Assembly: GCF_014805625.2 (NCBI RefSeq) | Contig: NW_024003803.1 | Span: 371,435-435,434, forward strand | Reading direction: 5' to 3' | DNA from: Glossina fuscipes | Taxonomy: Eukaryota > Arthropoda > Insecta > Diptera > Glossinidae | DNA: 64,000 bases | In this document: positions 47,646-58,220 of the stretch, one piece after another | Position numbering within the stretch: position 1 is the first letter of the stretch | How the letters are laid out: the number at the start of each line of letters is the position of its first letter | The notes under the pieces: generated by a model | Told to the model about the DNA's origin: nothing | Databases searched by the model: none | Seen by the model: the letters and a program-made list of their open reading frames with translations, nothing else | Program-made: the position numbers and the translations under genes

Positions 47646-48596
47646 TTTTGAAGGGGAAAGAGCTAATGCATTCGCATTACGGGGTCGGTCCCGAGGGATA
47701 AATTCCTTAATTAATGATCCAACCGGCCACAAAGTTTTATTTAAAATCAAATCCATATTTTCGGTCGGAACTAGAATTTTAAAAGATGAGATAGCTCTAG
47801 CTTGAGAAGGACCCAGTTTGAAAATACTAACTCGCTTTAAATTGACAGAAGGGGCTTTCGCAGCCAGATAACCCCTTATGTTTTCAACAGAGGTATCTGG
47901 TGCCAGTCTTGACACAAATATGGCCTTTCTAGGAGGAACTGCCTTCAAGCATATGTCATCAGTACTGGGAGCAGCAGGGTTAACGGATGGGGAGTTATGA
48001 GTTGGGGAAAATATAGAGGGGGTAACCACACTTGCACGAGCAGCTTGCTCAGTTTGGCGACCAGCATTTACACCCGAACAGCGAGGAGGAGAGGACGATT
48101 TAGTATTACCCTTATTAGTTTTGGGCAATGACGCCTGAGAAGATTGAGTGACATCTATGGGAGGAGATACCCTTGCCACTTCAGCATAGCTCAAGCCAGA
48201 AGGACTTCTCGGACTATTTGTAACATCTATGTTACCAACCGACTCAGCCGTAGCAGAAACACTAACATTATTTGTAGCCTTTAGGGAATCGCTAACTTGC
48301 ACCAACGAAACGGACTTAGGAGGTGACGAACCACACGCTACGCTACGCGTTGAGACTATGTTAGCTGGAGAGGAAGATGACTGCGCAATATACCGACATT
48401 CATCAAACCTAGTCTTGATTAATTCAAATTTCTCCCACAAAGAGCCGAGATTTTTGCTCAAATCTGAGAAACAATTTCTCGTCTCCGTGAAGAGCTTGTA
48501 GAAATCAATATCCCGCTTTCTACAGTCAGGACATGACCATCGTAAACCTGCAAAGGAATCAGCTGCTGAAGGCGCAATTGTACCGCCATGCATCAA
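47640..48596 (-). CDS. CR1-like LINE ORF1 protein, 5' truncated
   Basis: 318 codons without interruption. Near the N-terminus FAGLRWSCPDCRKRDIDFY gives the last Cys pair of a PHD-like finger; the earlier Cys/His residues are missing, so the reading start at ATG 48594-48596 is probably not native. A Ser/Pro-rich middle (PRSPSGLSYAEVARVSPPID) follows, then an RRM-like half: AIFVSRLAPDTSVENIRGYL and RVSIFKLGPSQARAISSFKI. It ends NANALALSPSKN. PHD plus RRM-like is the known ORF1 layout of CR1-group elements, where it acts as an RNA chaperone. ORF2 begins in another frame just beyond or overlapping the stop. Confidence 0.78.
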   Translation of the reverse strand: MMHGGTIAPSAADSFAGLRWSCPDCRKRDIDFYKLFTETRNCFSDLSKNLGSLWEKFELIKTRFDECRYIAQSSSSPANIVSTRSVACGSSPPKSVSLVQVSDSLKATNNVSVSATAESVGNIDVTNSPRSPSGLSYAEVARVSPPIDVTQSSQASLPKTNKGNTKSSSPPRCSGVNAGRQTEQAARASVVTPSIFSPTHNSPSVNPAAPSTDDICLKAVPPRKAIFVSRLAPDTSVENIRGYLAAKAPSVNLKRVSIFKLGPSQARAISSFKILVPTENMDLILNKTLWPVGSLIKEFIPRDRPRNANALALSPSKN

Positions 48597-48599
48597 TTA

Positions 48600-49560
48600 A
48601 TGCCTGCTCTTCAAGAATGCAAAATAGCCGAACCGCAACTAAACTTTAGTATTGATCAATCCGAATTCTCATTATAACAGGATTGTCTGCTGGGAGGTAC
48701 GAGAGTACATATACCGTCAAAATTAAGAAGTAAAATTTTACGAGAATTACATACAGCACATTTTGATGTGAGTCGTATGATGTAACTTGCTCGAAGTTAA
48801 GACTTGTGGAAAGTTACAGATACTAAAAATACAGTAAAAATTTCTTAAATTGTCAACAATAACGTCCTAATACGTCAAAATGACCTGTGTATTGCTGAAA
48901 CTAAGCAAGGGTCCCATTTTAACGTGTCTACCTGGACTTTGCCCGTTTAAATGTTCTTAACTTTTAGTGTTTGTTGGCATATACCAAATAGCCTGAAGTC
49001 TGTGTGATCTTCACAATAACTACCAAATCGATGATTCAAAAATGCGGTCAAATTTTTGAATTCCTTAAGTATTAGCGAGTGGACATTATTCGCAACATGA
49101 TTCCTGATAAGTAATAGAACAAAATACGACAAAACGAAAGTTATGCTCGAATGATGAAAGATGAATTAAAAACAATTAACTGTGAAAGCAGGAATCCGTA
49201 AAATTTTATTAGCATATCGTCGAACTACGCATGCACTAGCTGGAAAGTCACCTATAACACAAATGCTTGACCGTCATATCAAATCGAGAATGGATCTAAT
49301 CATATCAAAAGAACATTTTTCAGAAGTAAAATCATATGTAGAACCAAAGTTGAAAGTGAGAGAAAAAGCTGCGGCCAGAATGTATTTTTAGCAGAAAAAT
49401 TGAAATTTAGCAGTTATAAAAGAGGTAGGTAAACAACAATATTTGATAAAATTAGTCATATGGAAACGTCACAGAAGTCATTAGCCAAAATATCAGGGCA
49501 CACAATTTACCAAATTATACACTCATTTATTGAGGAAGCGCTGAATAGGACTCAAGCGCG
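48600..49560 (+). mobile_element. Ty3/gypsy relic, 3' part: integrase
   Basis: Pieces in order on the plus strand. QSEFSL and QDCLL, then GGTRVHIPSKLRSKILRELH, TAHFDVSRM: the zinc-binding N-terminal domain. ARS-DLWK follows, then VYLDFA (first catalytic Asp block) near 48930. AYTK-PEVCVIFTITTKSMIQ and KCGQIFEFLKY near 48980-49070 is core. AGIRKILLAYRRTTHALAGK and SPITQMLDRHIKSRMDLI (49182-49320) is the end of the core and the tail. Stops are numerous. RNase H, expected between RT and integrase, is absent on both sides of the LINE. Confidence 0.75.
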
Positions 49561-50480
49561 GCTACGTCAGAGCTAATCGAGAACTATGGTGCTACTGCAT
49601 CCAGGTGTCGTCATGCAATACGCAGCCGTAATCCACCTGTAGGACTTTGTTATTCTACTCTTGAACAAATTAACGTACATACGAATAAATTATTTGTACA
49701 TACGCATATATATATATCATAATTTCGTGGACATAAGCTGTTATATCCGGCAATGCTTCTAAAAGTATAAAGTGTTGGCTACCCTAGCTATCTCATGAGA
49801 TACATACTTACCCACCTATTACTTTCGTAAAAAATAACACAACATAATCAACATAACACAACATTGTAAAAAAAAATAATAAAACTTACAAGAAATAAAT
49901 ATTTTAATAATATATAAATAAAGAATATAAACACTACACAACCGGACGAAGAATCTTTTGCGTTCAAAAATAAGAAAATTCTATTCTAAGACCATTTCTA
50001 ATACGAACTCAAAAATATGCGGCAAATTTTGCGAAAAAAAAGATGCTACTGGCATTGATATATATCTATTATCTAGATGATCCACAGTGGTCAATGGAGT
50101 TTCTATTAAGGAAATTAAGCTTATATTTTGATTTATCTCCTATCATTCACTACGTTTTGCCCACACAATGCTCATCATCTCACGATTTCCTCGAAAATGG
50201 AAAATAAGACTAATAACGAAATCCAGACCTTCATTAACCTTGAACAATTAAGGACCATTTAATATTGTGTCAACCTTTCCCAAAATTGTAAAGCATACTA
50301 TTAAATACCGATTCGAATTATTTTCTTACGACCAGGACGCTATTCATCATTGTTAGTTTGGAAAAGTGTTTTATGTAGCACTGCTATCTCTGCAAGCTTA
50401 TAAATTTTGACAAATAAGCAAGTAAGAAAATTAGATTCGGTCGGGACCGAATCTTTTATATCACAAAGAAGTAAAAGAAC
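49561..50480. other. no gene recognised; short perfect hairpin at its end
   Basis: The sequence after integrase could contain LTR remains (AATAAA-like motifs near 49918) but no LTR pair was found. At 50433-50454 AGATTCGGTC and GACCGAATCT form a perfect 10-bp hairpin with a 2-nt loop. Confidence 0.45.
50433..50454. repeat. 10-bp perfect hairpin at the edge of a dispersed repeat
   Basis: AGATTCGGTC-GG-GACCGAATCT. A related imperfect motif (ATTCAGCC-GT-GGCCGAAT) occurs at 54118-54135, at the far end of the inverted-repeat element region. Confidence 0.8.
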
Positions 50481-50900
50481 TAAATTCTCATGCTATATAA
50501 TATGGAGAGCGCGCAGTCGATTTTTTCTATTTTCAAAATAAAAGTTTTTGTTGTAGAGGCATGTGGACGTTGTAGACGTGTCCTTCGAAATGTTTATGTC
50601 AATTCCATATTTTCAGGCGACATCTTCAAAGTCGCTGAGGCGAATGTTTTCCACAAATACTACAAAGTTACGCAAACAGACAGGTGGACAAACGAACAGG
50701 CGGACATGTTTAGGTGGATTCAGGGGTTGAAACTGGCCAAGAATTTGTATACTTTATGGAGTTTCTCAAGCTTGTCTCTTCGTGTTATAAAGGTATTGAA
50801 AAAATGTTTATATTTTGATACATATTTTGTATTGTAATATTGGATAGGTGTGGTCAATTTTTTTTGCAAAGAGCAGAAGTTGTAAAATTGGCAGAATTAA
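50455..50900 (+). repeat. dispersed repeat copy (half unit)
   Basis: It contains GCGCAGTCGATTTTTTCTAT, GGCGACATCTTCAAAGTCGC, GACATGTTTAGGTGGATTC and TAATATTGGATAGGTGTGG, colinear with the first half of the unit at 42.44-42.9 kb and the first part of 5031-5300. It includes a spurious 115-codon open frame (50490-50837). Confidence 0.55.
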
Positions 50901-53090
50901 AATATACTCACAAAGGAGGAACTTATTTCTGATTATGAAAGAATAAAGTCTAATCGGAAATAAACTGAGAAAAAAAAATCTCGATGATTAGAACCTCATA
51001 ATTTATATTAAAAAATCGTGCAAAGACGTGTGGGCTTTAAACGAAAATATTCTATATTTCGCAAAAACAAGCTTGTATTTCTCTTTTGTGGAAGGAGTGC
51101 TTTATTATTCCAACACTTAATCGGATCAAACCCCATTGACGCGATGAATTCTGCGATGATCAACTGACGCTTCTCGGTCTGGGACACTCCTGGAGCCACG
51201 CCCAATAGTATTCCCAAAGCGAAATACATCCGAATTGATTTGAAATGTTAGATATGGTGATATAGATTCAAAATTCACCACGGCAGTATCCATGGGCTAC
51301 GAACGAAATTTTCCGCAGTAAATACACACACAGGAATATTTTAGCCTGGTATATTCGCTGTCTGTGAAACACAGGTAGTTGAAAACGCTACCTGGATGAA
51401 CTACAATCTCGAATTTCGCTCAGATGTCTTGTGGTATAAAATCGCAACGGAACTGTATTTCAGTACTCATGATCTCGAATTTAATTCTTTATAAAAAAAA
51501 AATTCGCCAATCGGAACTCTTACGTCCCACTTCGAAGTTTGTTTGCAAAAACCTAAAAGCGGGCAGACTTTTCGCTTCAGCCTGCTAAAGCTTCAATATA
51601 CTATTCGATTCAATACCTTCTATAATCTGTAATTTCCCTGGTAGCCAAATCGCTGTTCGCGATAGCTTCAACATACATAAATCGCTACTACGACATTCGA
51701 CCCACGTAACTGCGGAAGGACGCGACACTGAAATTATGACAACTGAGAGAGACCTGTTGAGAGAACTATGCGAACTGTTTAGCTCAGATTATAAAGGAAA
51801 CCACGCATATTTCCAGCAATTGCATCAAATTACACTAAATCCTTACTACTACTTTGTTTTTTGCAAACATAGTTGAAAGGTTTACACATTCGCTGATGCG
51901 TAAAACTAGCTGTAACCTTTCAATCATTTATAGGCTACTATCGCATCTCATTGGAAGATTACCTATACGTAAGCAGGTGTGACGGTTTGCACATTTTTCT
52001 GGATGTTTAGTAAACACATCTTCGCCACATGCGTCTGCTGGCTGAAGTATTTAGTTGTTTTACTACATACAGAGCAATTGTAAAGAAAACAAAATTAGTA
52101 TGGTTATGCTTTGCGTATAAATGAGAAAATTTAAATCATTTGAACTTATAAAAAAGGAAATGAATGTTTTCTCTAATATAAAATATATATTACATATACA
52201 TATATATTAAGTAAATAATATTTAACAAATACACAATATATTATATCTTATCAAGTTAAGGTCAGACAGAATAAATTGTTCCGATTTATTTTCAATGAAT
52301 AAGCTCTTGACATATCAAAATTATGCTACGGAAATTATAATTGCGGTAACTGAACTTCAAATGCAAGCAAACGCAAAAATTTTGCAAAGAACTTGTTTTA
52401 AATGCACACTTTCACATTCAAAACGTGGTTGTTGGACTATTTTTAATACTATTTCAATTGGCTTTTTAATAAATTCTATAACAGCGGCGATGACCTCATA
52501 CTGCATTCCATGGCTTCTTGTTTTATTCTTGCGTCTATGTCGTGCTGGTTTACTACTTCATTTACTACTTACAAATTTTATACAATTTTGTCTTTATTTA
52601 TATCTTTATGACATTGTAGTTGGTTATATAATATTAATTTTTCATAAACAAGCAAACGTTAAGCCTGCCCCTGCTTTTTCTACATTTTTTTATAACAAGT
52701 AATAGAAAACAACAATCGTACATAATGCAAAGAAAAGGGATTATCTTTTTTTCGTCGTCGGAGCGACAGAAACTTAAGAAAGGGCACATGATCAGTGTCC
52801 AGTGTAGCATTGTTACATATTAATAAATATATATGAATATATATGCATGTTTGGCAACCACAATCACCTTTTTGATCTTTTTATATGTATTATGATAAAA
52901 ATAGCAAACTCTTGTTCAAGCAACCTGGTTGCCGTGCCATCTTGCTTTTTCCTTTTCTATAATAATCATATGATCCCATTTGCATAGGTATAGGTACATA
53001 CATATACATGTTAGGTATATATATACATATATTATATACATATATTAATTATATTATATAAATATATTATAATAATAATGATAATAATAT
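50901..53090. other. no gene established; two unassigned frames
   Basis: A 135-codon plus-strand frame at 52295-52702 starts MNKLLTYQNYATEIIIAVTE and has strongly hydrophobic stretches (for example LLVLFLRLCRAGLLLHLLL), so it could be a membrane protein by composition. No family is recognised, and the AT-rich context makes chance likely. A minus-strand frame at 51008-51229 includes KRQLIIAEFIASMGFDPIKC; it is also unassigned. Confidence 0.3.

Positions 53091-53093
<3 letters not shown>

Positions 53094-53123
<30 letters not shown>
53094..53123. repeat. (TA)n microsatellite in an AT-rich block
   Basis: About 15 TA units within a very AT-rich segment (about 52980-53150). Confidence 0.9.
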
Positions 53124-53131
<8 letters not shown>

Positions 53132-53239
53132 TATAATATTAACGTGCTTGATTTTTTGCCTAAAAATTTTGGAAACTTGTAAACTTGTATTTATTAATTT
53201 TCGCCTTTGCTGTTGTCGCTGTGGATGCTGACTTTCTTT

Positions 53240-53948
53240 CTTCATTTTGATCTGTATAGGTAACAAATTTTGTTAGATTGAAGTCTCTAGGAATAAGAAT
53301 TTTACTTCCTGGCAACGCACAAACTATCACAAAATTAAAGAGCTCCAATAAGATTGTGAAAATAAACAAAAAGTGTTCATAGCTATCACCAAAGGATAAG
53401 GGGTTTATTTGATTTTGTCAAAACGTTTGCAGCACCAAGTAGAAAGCCTCAAAAACCGCATATATGTATATATCTATGATCAGCATCAAATTCTAAAATG
53501 AATTAAGCGTATCCGCCTGTCTCTCTGTCTGTCTGTCTGTGTAACGTCTGTGGTAAATAGCGTGCTGGTTGCACAAATGTAGGAATCGGCTTCAAATTTG
53601 GCGTCAAAAATTGGAAGTTTTTGCACGCAGATAGATCACAATTGAGCGAAAACGGTCGAAGGATGCGACCAGAGAAAAACATTTGAAGTCACGTCGGTTT
53701 TCAAAAATAGAAAAAAATGGTTTTTTGATCGTCGCTTATAAACCATGACGTTGTATTTGTCACGTTTTGACAAAATGAATATACCCCTTATCCTTTGGTG
53801 ATAGCTATGAACACTTTTTGTTTATTTCCACAATCTTATTGGAGCTCTTTAATTTTGTGATGGTTTGTGCGTCGCCAGGAAGTAAAATTCTTATTCCTAG
53901 AGACTTCAATCTAACATAATTTGTTACATATACCAGATCAAAATGAGG
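53240..53948. repeat. element with long inverted repeats (about 186-bp arms)
   Basis: The left arm 53240-53425 (TTCATTTTGATCTG ... TGTCAAAACG) is the near-exact reverse complement of the right arm 53763-53948 (CGTTTTGACA ... CAGATCAAAATGA); for example AGGAAGTAAAATTCTTATTC in the right arm pairs with its complement in the left. The 337-bp spacer carries the dispersed-repeat core (TTGCACAAATGTAGGAATCG, TTGGAAGTTTTTGCACGCAG) and a CTGT microsatellite. This resembles a foldback element or two copies of one repeat in opposite orientation. It lies in the large intron, so the arms would form a long hairpin if transcribed. Confidence 0.85.
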
Positions 53949-55075
53949 AAACAACGACAAAAATTTTCATTTATGTTCCGTTGTTGGTCCTGCAACATGT
54001 TCACAAAAATTGAATTTTCATTGTCTCATCGATTTTTGCAGCACCCAAAAAGAAGCTTCAGAGATCGCATAATGTTTCTTACTATTCCTTAGTATCAAAC
54101 CAAGATCGGTATAAAAGATTCAGCCGTGGCCGAATATAATTTTGTTACTTTTTCATATTGATGTTCGAGTTTATAAAACCTTTATGATTACTGATCAACT
54201 TAGAAAAGCTTTGGAAATTGAATCATGAAACGAAATTATGAAAGGCAGTGTAGAAAAGAAGAAGCCAGATGCAGCAGAAGAAACCAAAAAAGAAAAAAAA
54301 ATTGATGATTCAAAAAAGACTCCGAAATTTTTGAACGATAGTAGCGTTCGTTCATAGATGGTAATGAAGAATATAGAGGTTACTTTGAATGCCAACGATT
54401 TCAAGGATACTTATGTCAATGAGAGGAAGGGAGGTGCTAAGAAAAATCGCCTCAAAGTTCACGAAACAGAGAGTTATGTTGGTAATACTTATTCTAAAGA
54501 AAAAAGAAAAATCAAAGCAAGTTTATGTTAACGTTTTGCTGCGTAGAGAGCCAGTATCGTCATTGAATCGTGCCTGGTACTGATTTAATTTTAAACATGG
54601 ATGTCAGTAAAACAGCAGATTCTGCTCACATATCGCCTAGATTACTATTAGGACATCCATGGGTTCTGCTTCGTTATCTCGTCCCTATCTTTAGTTGAAC
54701 AATAAACAAATCTGGTTTTCCTCAAAAACTTATGGTCCTGAACAGTACACTGATATCAAAGAATATCGATTATAGTCGCATTGTTCAAACTAAGATTCAA
54801 AGTAAACAAGGGGGCGAAAGGCCTGATCTTTGGATAAGATATTTATTTCTGATTTATATTTACAGAAACAACATTGACTGGAAATCCCTTCAAATTATGT
54901 GAGACAAAGCACTTGCAACGTTGTTTTGAACAATGGCCCCATAAAAAAGCGTGGCTCAACCAGTTCTGCTTGTATATGGTGGTAACATTCGACTGTTGAT
55001 ATACATTTACAAACTTGTGGATAATGTAGGATGTCAAACGATTGAATTATAGCAAAATCAGCTTGATTTCAATAC
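53949..55075. other. no gene recognised
   Basis: A lysine-rich plus-strand stretch near 54240-54355 (KGSVEKKKPDAAEETKKEKK, stop) gives protein-like text, and a short frame lies at 54389-54583. Neither is assigned. Confidence 0.35.
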
Positions 55076-55077
55076 AA

Positions 55078-55238
55078 GACATTGATCTGTTGTACGTGTA
55101 CACAGGCAACGTTTAGAAATCGGGAAACAAAGAATTGGATATAAAGGCAGTTTGGAGTACTGTAATTTGCCACCATTTTTTAAAAACTCAGAAATCATTA
55201 CAAGTTTTAAAAGAAGATTAAAGCAACAGTCGCTGTAA
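55078..55238 (+). pseudogene. LINE ORF2 extreme C-terminus fragment
   Basis: An open frame ends at TAA 55236-55238: VHRQRLEIGKQRIGYKGSLE, YCNLPPFFKNSEIITSFKRR, LKQQSL. It fits the usual last block of several LINE RTs ('...KGS..WN.LP..I......SFK..LK..L'), with WN replaced by YC. A low-complexity AT-rich tail resembling a 3' UTR follows. It is unrelated to the CR1-like copies of this window, which end differently. Confidence 0.5.
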
Positions 55239-55239
55239 A

Positions 55240-57920
55240 GCTTCGAAACGCTTTTAATGTAGATTTTATATCACATATATTACCATTATTGTATGGTTTA
55301 TAATATATATCACATATTTGTGTTGGGCATTTCACTTTAATTAAAATTGTGTAAATTTTACTGAAGTGAACACATATTTTGCTAGATAAATGCCCATGCG
55401 GCACTGAAACACTTTACATTATTAATATATTGTTTACATATACTGTTGTAAAAGTATAAAATAAAAGAAAAACATTGTATACGGCCGTATAGTTATTGGG
55501 CAGTAGCTAAATCTAGCTGAGCTAAATATGTACGAGCGATTTTTTCGATATATCGTTTTCTCTGTGACTTGCGACCATTTATATAAAAAAGATCAAATTC
55601 CGATCAAAAAAGTCAATGTTTCGCTATTGTCTAGTGTTCTATTAACATATGCTGTACACTTCTTTGTACAACATTTTTTTTTAAAACGGTATAAAAAATT
55701 CGAAGGAAGAGAATGAAATTATTGAAATTACGCTATGCGCCGTTTTGAAAAAATCGTATTTCGTGGAAAACGGTATAAATAAACTTTTTTTGCACTTTTT
55801 TATTAATCAACAAATTTTTAATTTCTAAGTAGAAGCATCCGGTCTATTCGTTTGAAACCTCATAACTACTTATCCGGGTCATCCCGGAAAAGAAGAAAAT
55901 GACGTATTTTATCTATTTGTCAGTGAAGTTAAGTTAAGCCAGAGAAGTTAATAATTAAGCGTTAAAATATTGGTTACAACTTCGCAACACGAATAATAGT
56001 AGTTTCGGAGTTCTTGAAGAAGGAGCCAGTAATTTCTAGAACAATATTTTTTCTTTTTTTTCCCTATATTCTAGAAAGTCCAAAACATCTATTAAGCTAA
56101 TACAAAAATTTTTTTCTTCTGCAAAGTTTACAATAACATTCCCACATAAAGTTGATAAGGACAATTATCAGAGGTCGCAAATATACTACCCCTTTGTAGC
56201 CATAAGCCGCTTGTTTCGACATTTCTGCTAAGTCGAATGTTCCTTGTAGGGAACACAAAGTGTCAGTGCTCAGCGCACCTTTTCTATTTTTATAATTCTA
56301 TATATTACATTACACATTACTATAATATAGCACGCGTCAACGCGTATGGTGGGGTAAAATGGTTTCTTTGTCGTTTTCATTGCCTTTAAGAATAACGTAA
56401 GTAGAATAAATGTTTTTTGTTGCTGCTACTTAGGTCATATTTTCTGTTAAAACATTTTTGATTACTCAAAAGCTGTCTACCACCTATCCACAAGAACCCT
56501 TTAACAAAACTCAGTTATAATTAATTAAGCTGCATTACGTTATTGAAAACATAAATATCCCGTTCACTTTGCATATTATTACAAAAACCATGTGTTTAAT
56601 AAGATGAATCAACATAAAAATGCCTTATATTTGCTCATAACTGAATTTCCAATATGTTGACAAAGTAATCAAAAATAAATTATGATTTTGGATATCTTTT
56701 CCAGCATCGCAAAATAAAGGAACATTATGGGAATAGTAGGATTGAATTGATTCTCAATGAAAAAAGTCGATTAAATGCGATTGTGCACTTAATGAAATAA
56801 AGTGGTTTAGACTAATCAATCCCTCAATAAATCTCAATAAATTTGTAAATAATTTTCTGCAAATAGTTATTTTAATTTTGTACATAAAACATACACTATT
56901 GTAAATTCACAATTAAGTACTGGGAACCTGATTTGGGAAGCTTTACGAATAACACGTAAATACGAAGAAAATTTTACGTTACAATATATTAAACTTGATT
57001 GTCGATGCCTCCGTTCTAATTAGAAAATATTTTCTTTGCAGCTCATGTCCACATTGGTTCAACAAATTACAATTCAACTCGTTTACATTAGAATGAAAAC
57101 AGCAAACTATTCGCAAACTGCATGAAGTAGGTCTACGCATGGCTATTTCAATTTTTATATCTCAGGCGATAAAGTTCATTCCTCATTAGTTGAAAATATT
57201 TATATAATTTTGTAAATCTGAAAAGAAGTTACATCTCCTTAAGTAATTTCCTCTAAAAGCTTTGATTTATCTAAAAATGAAGAAGGTTCGAACCTCTCTA
57301 TCAAATGCTTCATTTGGAATTTTGCTGCAGATAGTACCGATTCTACTATAAACTATCCACATGATATCAAGTTTATTTTGGTCCCCAAGTTGGTCTTTTC
57401 GGAATAAGGTGTTTTGGATCAATAATGTAATATTGCTCGCCAGACCGCAATTGCATTCGTCTTAATCCCATTCGTAAATTATAAACTGATAAACTTTGTG
57501 TTAACTTTGTCAAATTTGTATCAACTATCTCAAAACTTCCTCCCCGGACCTTTTCAACCCTTGAAGAATCCTTTGTATAAATGCGCGTAATTTAATCCCC
57601 AAAAATTTTGATTAGCGACTTCTACAGGTAAAAATGATAAAGAAATGGGAAATACCAGTCTACATAACGGTTGAACTCGATGATTTTGGCCTCCCTCTAC
57701 ATAAAATATCAGCTTTCCATTTAATATTACTGATTTATTCAGCGTACACCGACGCTAATCATGAGGCGCTCAAAATTCTTCTTCTTCTAAAATTTATTAC
57801 TTTTTTTTGTTGGGTTTTTAAAGAAATCTGCTGCCGAAACTCACCAAATATATAGGGGCTTATGGTGATGCTGCTCCATAACATCTTAATTGTCAGTACT
57901 GGGTTATATGGTTTAAAAGT
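55240..57920. other. no gene recognised
   Basis: AT-rich intronic DNA. A 6-bp inverted repeat TCCGGG-TCAT-CCCGGA near 55873 is the only structure noted. Confidence 0.45.
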
Positions 57921-57924
57921 GGCG

Positions 57925-58220
57925 ACACGAATTGACTGAAAATGCCATTTTTTGGCCACTCGAAAGCTCGGAGTTCTGCCACATCCAGCATTCTCGCCAG
58001 ATAAGACGCCTCCTGATTACTACATATTCAGATCGGCGCAACATGGCTTGGCTGGCACGCTGATCTACAAAGTTGAAGAAGTGTAAAAATGGGGCGGTGA
58101 GCGGATCACTGCCAAACCAATATAAGTTTTTTGGCATGATATCGTCACGTTGCCAAAAATATTGTAAAATGTTGTAGAAACCGATGGAAATTATTTTGGT
58201 TAATATATATTGTACCAATT
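57925..58220 (+). pseudogene. mariner transposase C-terminal relic
   Basis: A plus-strand frame: ATRKLGVLPHPAFSPDKTPP and DYYIFRSAQHGLAGT, then KVEEV, stop, KWGGERITAKPI, stop, VFWHDIVTLPKIL, stop, NVVETDGNYFG. This follows the mariner order 'LPHPAYSPDLAPSDY.LF.....L.G' to 'W......DG.YF'. The third catalytic Asp region is kept as PPDYY. At least three stops. Sequence further 5' no longer aligns, so it is a 5'-truncated relic, and not the partner of the copy at 63.3 kb since each has its own surroundings. Confidence 0.75.

Larger units (their letters stand above)
44896..48640 (-). mobile_element. CR1-like LINE, nearly complete, inserted in a gypsy relic
   Basis: Two-ORF non-LTR element: ORF1 (47640-48596 and slightly beyond) with a PHD-type Cys pair and an RRM-like part, ORF2 with apurinic endonuclease and RT, no RNase H. 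Compared with sibling copies at 34.1 and 40.6 kb it lacks the last 30 or so codons and the 3' UTR; gypsy RT sequence starts immediately past that point. The 5' end is truncated within the PHD region of ORF1 at about 48600-48640. The missing 3' end is atypical for LINE insertion and suggests a later deletion across the junction. Confidence 0.82.

Noticed and set aside
45858..48501. Several plus-strand frames of 60-90 codons
   Set aside because: They are antisense to the LINE ORFs, which carry recognised motifs.
50490..50837. 115-codon plus-strand frame as a gene
   Set aside because: It lies wholly inside a dispersed repeat that is non-coding in its other copies.
57287..57300. GGTTCGAACC as a tRNA T-arm
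   Set aside because: No A box, anticodon arm or acceptor pairing lies at the proper distance.
57913..58218. 101-codon minus-strand frame as a gene
   Set aside because: The opposite strand has clear mariner C-terminal text over the same interval.
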